Positions 35,528-49,900 of a stretch of DNA of 64,000 nt are shown piece after piece. This DNA is from Rhabditoides inermis (lineage: Eukaryota > Nematoda > Chromadorea > Rhabditida > Rhabditidae). Positions within the stretch are counted from its first letter, which is position 1. The number at the start of each line of letters is the position of its first letter. Both the position numbers and the translations under genes were made by a program. The DNA lies in NCBI GenBank assembly GCA_963966185.1, contig CAWZYM010000216.1, positions 417,501 to 481,500 of the forward strand, read 5' to 3'. Under the pieces are notes generated by a model. That model worked only from the letters and a program-made list of their open reading frames with translations. It made no database searches and had not been told where the DNA came from.

Positions 35528-36267
35528 ATGTCCTCAATCGTCCAAGATTCGCAGCGCGCGCGCTACCGCCGTTCGAGTGAGTCCACTTTGCAACATTCCA
35601 GAAATGCATGTGATTCCTTTTGCAGTGAAGCGTCTCTCTTGCCGCAAGTGTGAGGGTCACGGTGTCTACTCGCTACTCAAGGGACACGCGCCGGTGTGCC
35701 CGTACAACAACTGTCAGTGCGAGACGGTGAGTCAACACAACAAACAAACAAACCAACCAACAATGAGGTTGCACTAGCTAGATACCCAACGGGATCATGT
35801 TTCGACCCCAAACAAACAAACAAACAAGCAAACTAACAAACAACATCCGTTAGTGCTCTTCCGTCATGTCGATGCGGGCCAACGCTCTGATCCGTCGCTT
35901 CCGCAACCGGAAGCCGGACGAGACCAACGCGCTGCTGAAGACGATCCGCAGCAAGAACGGCAACATCCGGCTGCGCATCGTGCCCAAGACTGGAGAGGAC
36001 GACGACTGCTCGGCCACCGCTGTCACCTACACACCCGACGGCGGCAGGTCGCTGCGCTCGGCCGGGTCACTGTCGCCTCCCGTGTCCCCGACCGCTTCCC
36101 TGTCTCCCACTCCCCTGTCGCCCCTCTCTCCACTCTCCATTCAATCCGTGTCGCCGCTGCCTCCTCCACTCTCCGATCCGCTGGCCGACTATATCGCGCT
36201 GCTTCAAGCACAACTGCTGCACACCATCCAGAACGCTTCCCTGCCGACGATTCAACCCATTCTGGTG

Positions 36268-36312
<45 letters not shown>

Positions 36313-36414
36313 CCCCCCCCCCCTCATCCTCTCTCTTTCCAGACGCCCTCGTTCGATCTGTCGGCGCTCTACACGCAACAGCTGCTGCTCTCTCAGCTGG
36401 CTCCCACCATTTGA
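35528..36414 (+). CDS. DM-domain transcription factor, 4 exons, 210 aa
   Basis: Exons 35528-35576, 35626-35726, 35854-36264, 36343-36414. The DM domain starts at residue 18 ([20 protein letters not shown]). All eight zinc ligands are present: C22, C25, H28, H37, C41, C46, C48, C51. A basic recognition tail follows ([14 protein letters not shown]). DM proteins (doublesex/mab-3/DMRT) bind DNA through the minor groove and control sex-specific development. The rest is Ser/Pro-rich ([20 protein letters not shown]), ending in a Leu/Gln-rich segment. The first 17 residues depend on a splice at 35576 in phase 1; an alternative start inside the second exon region (35605, [10 protein letters not shown]) would also keep the domain. 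Which worm DM gene it matches I cannot tell. Confidence 0.93.
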
Positions 36415-36658
36415 GCGCTCCGATGATACTACAGTATCCCGTTCTCTGTCCCCCGCAGTCGCCGGACATTCACTCGTATCCCCAATGGGGATATCCCGAT
36501 ACGTTTCTGATACGTTACCGATACGTTTCCACCGTTTTACATTCCGTACGTTTCGAGAGTGGACAAGTGTGCATGTGCAGTCCCTCTCTCTCTCATTATC
36601 ATTAGCTCTGATTTTATGTATAGAAGCGTTCATGATAGAGCGGTTAGATAAAATATGA

Positions 36659-36680
36659 TTTATTGTTGCTTGTAAATAAA
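36659..36680. terminator. Convergent polyadenylation signals
   Basis: AATAAA on the plus strand (36675-36680) serves the DM gene, and AATAAA on the minus strand (36664-36659) would serve the phosphorylase kinase gene. Each lies about 10 bp on the far side of the other, so the two transcripts should overlap in antisense at their 3' ends. Confidence 0.55.
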
Positions 36681-37041
36681 ACGTTTTTTACACACACTTG
36701 ACTACGGTGGCTCTACAAATTATTACAAATTATACAAAATGCGAGAATGATAAAATGACTGTTGTATATGGCAAGAAACGGAAAAGTAGATAATTTCTCC
36801 ATCTCCTAATCTCTGTTAACGCATTATGAAAAATTCAAATGTCAAACTGGATGGGATTTGAGCAAAACGCGAGACTGTTTCTAATTTGAAAAGCTTATCT
36901 CCTACCATTTGAATAATATGCAAAATTACAGAAACCTTACGAAGAGACCACGGCTATTCATATCCCACACAACATTCAAACGGGGCATGTGCAGTAATCT
37001 CTGAGTCAGCTACAGTAACCACGGGTCTGCTAAGTACAGTA

Positions 37042-40000
37042 TCAGTTGATCTTGCATTGGTCGGGCATTTCTTCCTTCTTCTTTTGCTCGCCGAATATGT
37101 TGATGACCGAATTGAACTGGCGCCCGGAGAGGATGTGGTCAACAATCGCCTGAAAACAATTACTTTTCTCCATTCTGATCGGATTCGAATTCCTTATGGC
37201 ATCTATCATTTGCGATTTGAACCATTTGCGATTTGAGCACGTTGCTGAAAACTGAAAAAAATGGTATCATGGCTTGAATAAATGTGCGTCCCAGGGTGCG
37301 TTTCTCACAATCAATTGTCCACGCAATCACTGTCGTCAGCCTATATCCCTATGTGAATGCCTTGTGACTTATGAGCGTTTTCATGTTCACTTCCGATTCC
37401 ACTTTCATCTCATCTTCTGCGTAGATAATCTCGGTATCATCCCGTCCATCCACATTCTGCAAATCGTCTCGTCTTTGCCTACGTAGTGAGATCCCATCAC
37501 AGTTATCCAATGTCATCACAACATTATACCTTCAGATATATTCTCTATCCCTCTCTTTTTTCCTCGCTTGCAAAAGTCAAAGGTTTCTCTAATCAGCGGG
37601 CCCGAAATCCTCAAACTGTCAGCAAATCTTCGAATAAAGCCGTAAGCGCCACTTTCTGAGCTGGAAATTTCAATTTTTCGAAGGACAGCTTGCGGCTTCG
37701 GAGAAGATTTCGATCTCATCGGCGAAAAGTCGGAGCTTCGATGATCGAACAAGATACTAGGCAATATATAAAGGTACCGCAATCTTTCTTATATGCCTAT
37801 AAAGTTATAAGGAACCAGTCGGCGTAAAACCGACGATAGTAACTTTTTCCGGAATTTGCATTAAGGAATGGCATAATGTGCTACGTCATCCCATATATGA
37901 ACATTCTGATTCTTCTAAATAATCTAAATGTGAAATATTCTATCCAGCCCACTCACATTTCCAGTTCTTTCGCACAGTTTCTTATTCTATTCTTTCTATT
38001 CTTGTTGAACTGAAAATCGCAACCAGGAAAAACAAGACAAATGCCACAACAACGGTTTTCCTGTATGTAGATCATTTGCCGTATATCGTCATCTCAAAGC
38101 TATGGAACATTAATACTTCTGCATGTGTGGAAATAACAACGCTTATCCCTTGCGATGCCAAACAAGTGAAAAAAGGCGCGCGAGAAGTGACGCGAGGCTT
38201 TCTCACATGATCAGAAATGTCACGTTAACAAATAATCCGATAAGAGAACAGTATGAAAACACATTGGCCGCTTCTTATACTATATGTGTTTCAACAATTC
38301 CTCTAGCATCACCTTATTTGCGACAGTTTGAATAAACGTAAGTGTAATAAACGACAGTTTACTTAAAAGGCACTATAGGCAGGACTAGTTACCAGGTAAT
38401 TATTGATACCAAGAAACCAAATAGAAACCGCAAAGTCGATTTCTTGTAAATTATGTGATCCATTTGCCTGTGATTGACAACTTACTATAAACACAATTTT
38501 AATATCCGGATTCTGTAGTGATATTTTCTCTGTTTGTCATCCATCGTAAATCGTAACAAGCAGGCGCCAAGAGAAGCTGACAAATTCAGTGTGGAGATGA
38601 GAAAAAAAACAAATCCGTTCAAGCATGCAACCTTCTCTCCATGCAAAAGCTTCTCGAACAAGCGGCTTCTTTTCGTGAAAATGATGAAAATTGTGACGCT
38701 TTAATACCTGTCGAAAGCGCAAACAACATTTAAAAACTAAATGAACGTGTATGATCCTCATTCACAGACAGCGCACGTTAACATGTGTGTGAATTTGAAA
38801 GAAAAAAAAGAATTCTCAGTCTGAGCGTACCTTGGTGAGGTAAGTGGCTGTGCTGGTTTGGAGAGCAATGTTCTCCAGTTGGTAGAACGGAGTGAGGTCT
38901 TCCTGAACCGCGTTTCGTTACTATACCTAGTGCCACACGTTTGGTTGGTCTCAATTTCAAGCATTATGTGATGCGCAGGTGAGGTGAGGTCGATGATATG
39001 TAACACACACAGTCTTCAAAATAATGGATACTACTTACAGAAATAGTTCATATAATCATATTACTTACCTTATCCTCGAGCCCCGTCTGATCAGCGTACA
39101 TTGCGAATGCAGATTTGATCAGCTGAAAACACATTATCATTTTGATCTTCACTGTTTATCAACCATTCATTCATCGCCATTATCTTGAAGAATATTATCG
39201 TTATTATTAGTATTATTAGTAATACTTCATTTGTCTTAATAAACACCTAAGATTCCAAAAATCTCGTCTCTGTTTCTGTTAATGAATCATTTGAAAGGCG
39301 TCGGAAGCCTCAGGAAACCACATAACGTGTATATTATGAGGAAGAAATGAAAACCGCTCTCTGCGCCGCTCGGAATAGCGCTAATCTACTCTTTGTGTGT
39401 GTATTACACAAAGAATTACTCCGAGCAAAGGTGCTCTTTTCTATTGACTCAGTAAGAAGACATCTACATCCTTTCCCTCCACTAACCACTACACTGTACG
39501 AACCATGTATGGTCGCACCTTTCTCCTTTCGAAAAGGCTAATCCTCGCCTTTTTTCCGCCGGTCCGATATTCGAAACACACAGCCTCGCTTTCTCGATAA
39601 AATACGACAGAAAAAGGTTTAAAGGAACGGTCGACTTATGCATATTGTGGGTCTATTTTTATTTGAATTTAGTCTAGCGGATAGGGCGAAGATTTATGAT
39701 TTAGAAAGTACAACGCATACCAGCTTGATGAAAAAAACAAGCCGGATTTTTCAGAGAAATCGTTAAGAACTGTATATCCGATAACTACAACTACGAACGG
39801 TAGTAGTTTTAAGTTTATGGATTTTCAATCTGACTTCTGATGCTTGAGAAATGTAATGTACTAACGATTTCTCTCTACTGATTCGAAAAAGAAGACGTTG
39901 ATTTGTCGAATTGTTGAAAAAGTAAAAACTAAACCAAGTGTATTCTAACGATCAATTAGAATCAACAAGTAAATCAATCAATCAATCAATCGATAGTCCG

Positions 40001-42494
40001 ACCTACCGCATCGCAGTCGAGGACTCCGGCTTGAAAGGAGATCTCGGGGTTGCGTTCGATCAACGTCGCGATGATACACAGCAGCTACGAACACTCGATT
40101 ATTGATCGATTATCGATTTTATTGATTTAGATATTGTGTTTCTCGCAGTTCGTAGTGACATGTTTTCGTGTTTTGCCTAACACGATTCCGGAACTTGGCT
40201 GCATCGGAAACACAAACACACAGTGTTTAAAAATGGCTCTGAGATTCTCGACTTCGACTCAATCAGATCACAACAACCATGACAAATGTCTGCTTCCGTA
40301 TTGAGCTAAGAGAGATGTACAGATAAACAGCTTGAAGTGTCATAATACGCAACAGTGTCAGCCAGATGACTATTTCGAGAGGAACGCTTTCAATCGTCGA
40401 ATACATATCTATCTAAATCCTAGGCTTTTCGGCGACGTAACACAAGCCGCTTAGGCAAATCCGAATAAAGGTGCACATAAAAATGCTCAGCTTATTCCTA
40501 GGACCTCATAACTTCTAATGATAATGGATTGCGAGTGCGACTCAATCGTCTTTGTCGATTAGCGGTGAGACAGAGACAGAGACAGAGACAGAGACAGAGA
40601 CAGAGACAGAGACAGAGACAGAGACAGAGACAGAGACAGAGACAGAGACAGAGACAGAGACAGAGACAGAGACAGAGACAGAGACAGAGACAGAGACAGA
40701 GACAGAGACAGAGACAGAGACAGAGAGGGAGGGAGGGAGGGAGGGAGAGAGAGTGAGAGAGAGTGAGAGAGAGTGAGAGAGAGTGAGAGAGAGAGAGTAA
40801 AGAGAGTTTGTGAGTGAGAGAAAGAAAGATTTTGAGAAATTCAGCTCATGACAAAAAGCCCTATCAAGAAAAATCCAAGCACAAGCCACATCCTACAGCA
40901 GCTTTTTAAAAGTGTGATCCGCTTCGTTAGCTTCTAGGCGTTGCCATGAGGGCTGATATTCCGTTGAGCGTTTGATATTTCGACTTTCGATTCTTTCGTC
41001 CTTCGAATCAATTACAGCAGATTTGAAACAGTGTGTCGTAAAAAAACACATCAAAAGTCAAATACGCAATTTACCTTTTCTGTCGCGATTTAACTACTGA
41101 CGGGGCCAAACAAATCACATCAACCAAAGCCAAGCCCCGCCCCTCGTCGCCCCGCCTCTTACCTCAACTAGCAGCTGTCTGTACTCGGGATGGGCGATGC
41201 GGGACATCATGGCCTCGATGCGGTAGGAGAAGTTCAGCTCGAACTGGGTCATGTCAGAGAGGGTGGGCTGCTGAAACGAGTTATTATAAGACCCCGAAGA
41301 GTGGAGCAAGGCGATTGCAGGATCAGCGCTGTAAACTATTACGATATCTACGACGATTCTGAATAAGTTATTGTTTGATTTGGATATAAGTTGCCTGAAC
41401 AGACTTCTGTGTCTTTTGTTGACTTGCTACCTAACTTTCACCCAAAACCTGAAAAATAAAAACATTATTCCATGTTTCACCATCATTTTCGATGAGAGCA
41501 GCTAGCAAATAGAGCAGAACAACACATGCTTTCGGAACAACACTGTCAAAATAGAAAAATCACAGGAACTACAACACAACAACACTGTACACGGTGTGCA
41601 CAGCCGTCACGTGTTCCTATAAAACCCCATTGTCCCCCGTACTTGTTCTTTCTCTTCCTTCCTCTACCCGATCCCCATGTTGCTACTCTTCATCTGCCTT
41701 GCCCTTCTCCAGTCAACGTACCAGACAGACACCACTACCGTCGTCGCCACAACAGGTGAACCACGAAACCGTATACTGTACTCCTACAGTACATGAAAAC
41801 TACAGTACTTTCACCTTTCAGTACCGTCAGGCACAACAGCGGCCGCCGGTGGCACCACAGTCATAGGCACTACCGTCGCAGGAGGGACGTCCAGTAAGTG
41901 ACATGAGTATCATTCGAACAGCGAGAGTTTTCACAGTCTCCGTCGGCTAACATCAACATGAATTCCTCCCCGTGTAGCCTTCTCCATGAAACGTTTAAAA
42001 AAACCTTATTTCAATTAATAACTCAAGCACGACGGACAAGAATATTACGTATGAGGATGCAGACTGCACCAACAAAAATCGTGTAATGCATTTTCGCAAT
42101 ACTGTCTGCAGAATCGTCTAATTTACAAACACTTTCCATCAACTTCATCTCTGATGGGGTGAAGGAAGGCTGAAGTGGTCTAGGAGTCGAAACCACTTGA
42201 TTGATCCAAATTCGCGTTTTTTTTCTTTGTGATTACTCTATTGTGTGCTGTTGATAGACGAACTTGCGTGTCACTCATCAGTGCATGCCTATTTGCAGAC
42301 TGCAGTGACCAGAACGCAGAACTGCCTGCGAGCAGCATAGCATAGAATGCCACTGTCTGTATAGATAGTACGTAGTATTATCTGTTAAAAAGTACTTGCG
42401 TAAAGATATTAAGTTTGTCTTGACCCAATTCAACAAAAGCGCATGCATAAAACGTTTACAAATACTAACACAAACCTGCGCCTCTCTCCCCCCC

Positions 42495-42546
<52 letters not shown>

Positions 42547-42859
42547 ATATGGACGTATGACGTTATTCATTTGTATTGTTATATTTCATCTGTTAGTGTC
42601 CACTGTCCGTTATGCGCAGGTTTGTGTTAGTATTTGTAAACGTTTTATGCATGCGCTTTTGTTGAATTGGGTCAAGACAAACTTAATATCTTTACGCAAG
42701 TACTTTTTAACAGATAATATATGTGCTTTTGTTGAATTTCATAGAAATTTTGAATATGTGCTGAATTATGACTATTCATATGGATTTTATCAAAAAACTA
42801 CTATCCCTCACTCACTGTGTTATCTCCTTCTCTTCGTCCCTCCTCTCTCTTTCACTGTT

Positions 42860-42911
<52 letters not shown>

Positions 42912-45900
42912 GCCCTTCTCTCACTGTCTCTTTATATTTTCTGCTCTTCTATCAACGTTTACAAATACTAACACACACTCTCGGCCGTTCTCTCTCTTCT
43001 TACTCTCCTGAACCACAGATCACTCGTTACGTTTCGGATCGCCGTTACGTTTCACAAAAACGTTTTCCCCACATATTTTCTCACTACCGTTCGGAGTCGC
43101 GCCTACTGCGCTCTTTCTCCTGGTTATAGTTGGCGGACCAAAACAACGCAAACCCGGCGCGAATTAGACGCTGGCGGCGGCGGGGCGAACTACACTCAAA
43201 GTGCGAGTTGGAGAACACGGGCAGAAAACGCCGAGAGAGTACGCTTTCGGCAGAGAGTCAGCGTTACCGGACACGACACCCACCCACCCACCCACCCACC
43301 CACACGCTGGCCTCTCACCTCATGGGTGCGCGAGATCGCTCATAACTTCTTTCGGAGAAAAGATACAAAGATGCCATCAATTAGTGATCTGGCCTACGGA
43401 CCCGTGCGAATCTAACTAACATGAATTGAATGAGTTCACATTCCTGCTAACATGATTTTTGGATACAGCTTCTTGAAAATTCTGGCGCGAGCCCTATCCT
43501 AAGCCAAAAGAGAGGGCGCTGCGCGCCCTCTCTAATAATACGTACCAAAAAATCGTGTAACGCATTTTCGCAGTACTGTTTCCTGTTTGCAGACTGCAGT
43601 GACCAGAACACAGAACTGCAGAATCGTCTAATGAAGTAGACAAACTTGCTGGTCATCCACTTATCATACTTATTTACAGACTGCAATGACCAGAACGCGA
43701 CAGCCTGTGCGCAGCATGCCTCCCTGTGCACCCATGCGGCCTATGTGCAACTAATGGCGAGGATATGCCCGGTCACGTGCAATCTGTGCAACGCCACTAC
43801 TGGCGACGTCACACCAAGTGGGTATAGCTCTTCTCTCTCTCTCTCTCTCTTCCTTCAAATTAAAATACAACTAACTAACGGCACGATATCATCATGCTTA
43901 CCCGCTAGTTGCGCGCTACACACAGACTTCAGTCCGCGTCATCATCTTGGAAAAAGTCATCGAGAAAATGCCACACCCATGCGAAACTGTCAGCAAAGCA
44001 GCTCTGTTTTTCCTGTGCTTCTGGGAAAGTAGAGACAGCTCCGTGCAGAGAGCGACATTTCCAATCCGGAAGCCGGCATCTGTCACGAGCTTCGATAGTC
44101 ATCCTCATTTCTTCGCGTTACATCAAATTATAACAGCATCACCGAATCAACTTAGTAATTCCAATCATTGCCCATATCGCTCTCTCATCTCCTACCACTT
44201 GAGAGCAATATTGAAAAAAAAACATAGAACATAAAACATAAAACATACCAACAGTTGCAAACATGAAACGCATTAGGGACACAGGCTGATACCGCTCTGA
44301 TCGCCTTCTGATCTTCTGATCTGGTAAGTTTTATGGTTATCTCCGGAAATATATACCCTCGCTACCGTAAGCAACACAATGTTATAGTTTCATGTTTGCG
44401 GAAAACAAATCCACGGTACATCAACCATTTTAACTATGTAATGTGCTCAAACCACATTGTGAATGAGCGACAGCTGACAGCTGACAGCTTATTTTACTTT
44501 TATTTTCGCAATGAGTGCTATGCAGTAGGTCAGTGGTCACGGAAGAAGGAAAGCCAGCTTCCGTCAGCGTAGCCAGAAAAAAATAGCCAGACATTTAGCA
44601 TTCCAGCTACTATTAAAGCGCGCTCTGGTGCAGACTAAAGGGTGAAGATGTAATACTTTGATTTGCGTGACCAACTCGTGCACGATAATCACGGCGATTC
44701 CACGAATCAGATAGGAAAACATCCGGGAAGCCATCATCGTCATCACTCAGAATCACACACATTCATAACACAGTCACTTTCCAATAAACTACCTCGCAAC
44801 ACTCATGGATTCTCATAGGGCTTCCGTGGTGTCTAATGCCTCCTCGCATACTAACCCGTTGACCACCGCAATATACACGAATCACGTAGGTCTTCACATC
44901 GCACAGAGAACGAGAAAATACCCACGCAATCAATCCAGAATGCGATGACCAATGAAAAGAACTTGGGAAAACGCTCTATTTACGTCCTAGAACGTACCAG
45001 CATAACGAACCAAGAACTCACACTATGCACATGACAGATTGTGCCGGTGACAATATCATAATAAACGTATAGTATTGAACGTATAGTATCGAACACGATG
45101 GCCCCCATTTGACTTTCGCTGTATCATCTCTTTTTTTCCTTTTCATGTGTTATCATGCACCGTATAAATTTTTTTTTAGAATGTGTCGATCTTTCGTACC
45201 CGAAGCGCCGCTCCGACTGCCCCCAGCGGGCATTCCTCTGCTCCAGTCAGGTCTACTTCGAGGTCATGAGTGTGCAGGTACGCTAAAGTATGTCAGCGAC
45301 ACTCCGTGGACAAATACGTTTCAGAGAATGGGGAAAAATAAAGCGTAAGAAATATCTGGAATGGTATAGACGCAAACAGAAAATTCTGCAGTCAATTATG
45401 TAGTTAGAAAAGTATATAGCTATGACAAGTAATCAGATAGAAAAGTACGCCATTTGCAGTGTCCCCTGACATGTGGCCGGTGCAGAAGTGGCTCGAGTGG
45501 AGTGGGAACGGGGACTGTGCATGGAAGTAGGTGACTCCAAGCTAGTTTCCACCAACAATACATTTCACGGAAAAAGTGATATCCAAACAATTGTAACCAC
45601 TATCAATCACGATATGCAATCGTATTGTACATACTCAGGAACTCCGTTTCTTCTCTATCAATTATATGTATGATTATGTCCATTGAGTCGTGCTGAAGAA
45701 TTCTGGCGCATCCCCGCATCTATATAATCTATCCGCAGGTCATTATTGTAATCTTCATTCACCCATCCCCCATTGCAGGCTGTGTGGATCGGACGCCGCG
45801 CGGCGGGGGCTTGTCCGACTGCGGGGCGAGGAGGGAGTACTGCCACCACCCCGTCTACTACACTCTCATGACCGAACAGTGCCCCCGGACGTGCGGACGG

Positions 45901-46873
45901 TGCTACTGACAGACAGTGACGCGATACTCTCCATGATACTGCCAATACATATGTTCCATTTCACACATTTTGAAGATACTTTCCAATATTCTGCCATTAC
46001 ATTGCAATCATTTCAATCGTGCAGATTGATTCTATCTTATGCATTTCAAAGTCATAACCCCGTCTACTACACCCTCATGACCGAACAGTGCCCCAAGACG
46101 TGCGGACGATGCTACTAGACACTCTGGACAAGCTGTGACGTCACACTCTCTACTCATTCTACTGCCAATACACTGCAAACAGATTCTATTCAATTTCACG
46201 CAAATATACCCCTCAATCTACTGCTAATACATTTCCATCATGCAGATTGATTTCATACATTTCGAGGATTTTATTGTCAATACATTGCAAACAGATTCTA
46301 TTCCATTTTTTTACATTTCATTCTATATTCTTTATTGTTATAATGTCATTCATTTTCTATTGTCCAACTCTGCCCATACATTTCTATCACGACGAACTAG
46401 CGCTCCGGCGCGCTGACGCGCGCCTCCGCGCTAGATCATGAAAATAAGAAGAATAGAATAGAAACTCATAGAATAGAATAGAAACTCAAGTTTTTGTTAT
46501 GATCAATAATACTGTGTTTTTTATTTTACAATTTTATAACATTTTGAGTGAAACTGGTTATTAAAGTAGAGAAGATTAGTCGATTGATGTATTGATTGCA
46601 CTGATAATGTGGTCTAGAGGCGATGCAATAATAATAATACCTGGTCTGCAAGTGCTTTGGTTAGCTGCCGCGTACCTCTGTTGTACAAGTCAGTAGATCT
46701 ATGTATATTTTTGAATTTGAATGTCCTCGCGTATACAGAAAGAGAACCCGCACGGTGCCGCGCGCTCCCGCTATCAATATCTATGAATACATAGATCAAT
46801 GATAATCATTATACATTTTTTCTGAACTATACTTTCCTTTGCTCATAAAAACTCTCTCTCTCTCTCATCTCCC

Positions 46874-46934
<61 letters not shown>

Positions 46935-46940
46935 TCTCTT

Positions 46941-46993
<53 letters not shown>

Positions 46994-49900
46994 TTCCTCT
47001 CTCTCTTTCTCTGCTCTCTCTCTCTCTCTCTCTCTCTCTTTTCTCTTTCTTTCTCTCTCTTTCTCCTCGTATTTCTTTTAGTTATAATGCTACGAAAACA
47101 GAGAGCTTTGCTACTGCAACCTCTCGCCCTCTTTTATTCTCGCATTCTCTCTCTCTTTCTCTCTCTGTCTCTCTCTATATCTCCCTTCCCTTTTTTATCT
47201 AACTCTTTCTTTTTTCCCTCTTCCTCAGTAAAACTTTTGCTTGGACATGGAGCTTCCGCTGCCGGACAGCGAGATTTTGATGTTTTTTTAACCGGATACT
47301 GAAAGCAAAATTGAGGACGTGGACTACAGCCGAGGACGTAAACTCGACTATCTGCAAAGTTTCATACAAATTGGTTTAGTATGAATCAAGTCATGAACGC
47401 GGAACTAATCAAAATCGCAAAAGAAATGCGAGAGCGCGCGCATCTTTTGATAATTGGACAATATGTTCCTCACACCGTAACCAATAACGCTGAATTTTGC
47501 AGGTACGCTCTTTTTGTTGAAACTATTTGTTGAACGTATTTACGGAAAATGAAGCGAAAATGTTTCTTAGATGAGACACGTTCGCTGCGATCAGCAACAA
47601 AATCGATTACTTTCGTAGATTTTCTTCGAAATATAGGCAATGAGTGTAATTGGAGAGTAATCACGAAGTGGACTGCGTCCTGAAGTAATATGTAAACTTT
47701 CTGAAAAACATCACGCAAATCGGTCAAGTAAAAACGGAGATATGCCCGCGATCACACAAGAAAAGGTGCAAAAGTGTCTATTTTTGGTGGTTTTCGACCA
47801 TAAATAGAGGTAATGAAAGCAAAATTGAGAACTGTCACAAAGTGTACTGCATCAGAAGACGTAAACTCAACTATCTTATGAGTTGCATGCAAACTGGTTC
47901 TGTATGAATCGAGTTATGACCGCGGAAATACTAAAAATCGCAAAAGTGAGGCGAGAGCGCGCGCGCGGCTCTTGCTAATTTGGCTATATTTGCCTTACAA
48001 CGTAACCAATGATGATGAAACTTGCAGGTTAGTGACAGAAATATTTGTTGAAAGTAATTACAGAACAAGAAGCGAAACTGTTTCTTAGGTGAGAAGCTTT
48101 TGTAGCGGACAGCACCAAAATCGGCGAATTTTGAGGTTTTTCTACCAAATATAGGCAATGAGTGTATTTGGAGAGTAATCACGAAGTGGACTGCATCCTG
48201 GAGTAATATGTGAACTTTCTGCAAAGTTTGACGCGAATCGGTTCAGTAGAAACGGAGTTATGCCCGCGGACACACAAGAAAAAGTGCAAAAGTGACCATT
48301 TTTGGTGGTTTTTTGACCAAATATGGACGTAGAGGAGGAGTTGAGAGGTGCCTGAATTTTGTTGTCGTCTGGTGCAGGTGACACAACTTTCTACAAAGTT
48401 TCATAGGAATCGGTTAAGTTTGAAGCTAGTTATGACCTTCCAATGACGGACACCATAGGACATTTTAGTAGAAAAGGAGATTTCAGTAATTACAGAACAA
48501 GAAGCGAAACTGTTTCTTAGGTGAGAAGCTTTTGCAGCGGACAGCACCAAAATCGGCGAATTTTGAGGTTTTTCTACCAAATATAGGCAATGAGTGTATT
48601 TGGAGAGTAATCACGAAGTGGACTGCATCCTGGAGTAATATGTGAACTTTCTGCAAAGTTTGACGCGAATCGGTTCAGTAGAAACGGAGTTATGCCCGCG
48701 GACACACAAGAAAAAGTGCAAAAGTGACCATTTTTGGTGGTTTTTTGACCAAATATGGACGTAGAGGAGGAGTTGAGAGGTGCCTGAATTTTGTTGTCGT
48801 CTGGTGCAGGTGACACAACTTTCTACAAAGTTTCATAGGAATCGGTTAAGTTTGAAGCTAGTTATGACCTTCCAATGACGGACACCATAGGACATTTTAG
48901 TAGAAAAGGAGATAGGTTTCGAAAGAACTAGCTCAGTTTTCTCACAACTGTTTAATCAATCGACAGCTTCGAATGAACAACCAAAAAAATTCCTCGCTGG
49001 CGCTGCACAGTGGTATTCGCTGCACTGTCCATCGAATACCACTGTTCAACTGAATCGCAAACCAATGAAAAAACATCTATATCTAACAGGCCACGCGCCT
49101 GATTTATGTTGTTTCAAAGCCAAACTAATCGTTTACATGACTGCGTTAAATACGTTTCAATGAATTATTTACATGTAAAAAATCACCACTCAGTCACGTC
49201 TTACAGTGAATCAAAAATATATAAATTCGAATACCCAAAAGTATACATCGCTGACATACGTAATAGCACAGCGCTTCACCAAACATGGTTATAATAGTAA
49301 TACTTATAATAACCCCGTACCTGTGGCACAGCGTTCCAAACACGGTAATAAAAAAATAATAATAATCATTAACATAAATATAATTACTGAATTACTGCAA
49401 CCCCCCCCCCCCCCCCCCTCCGTACATACCTGTGGCAGGTGCTGGCTGGCAATCATAATACCGCCATCGCTCCTCTCGAGTATTTTCCACACACGGTCGT
49501 AGAAGGCGACTGGCATGCGGTTGAGGGCGCCATTCAAACGGCGAGTCTGCAGGGGAGTGCTGCAACACAAGAAATCACAATTAGAAAATATTTCTCGAGT
49601 TTAGAGAGCAAATGTTTCATTTTTATGCGTTTTTTTTCTCATGTAGATTGTGGATGTGCAGCATGGATGCAACACAATCATGAGAACGTGTGTCTCGAGG
49701 TCTATTCGTAGTTCATTGCCTTTCACTTTTCTCGGCTTCTCAAACAATACTTTAAAAAACGCTGTTGGCTGTTGGATACAATTTACCCTGCGCAAAAACA
49801 ATGCGACCTGATGTGTGCGATACACACTGCTCACAATAACTGTGAAAATAAGCATAAAACCAACTCACAGCAGGTGCCAGTTCTTCCTGATCATGAGCGC

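Noticed and set aside
40529..40889. Dipeptide-repeat proteins (TE, QR, SV) over the GAGACA repeat
   Set aside because: All frames and both strands are open because the repeat lacks stops; the site is intronic to the kinase-subunit gene.
45690..46118. A 142-aa frame ending in a half ShKT module as an alternative gene product
   Set aside because: Most of it is out of frame with the real ShKT exons, and the half module lacks three cysteines and an acceptor.
48142..48816. Two identical 80-aa frames as a duplicated gene
   Set aside because: Identity comes from the 432-bp tandem duplication; the older copies of the unit do not keep the frame.
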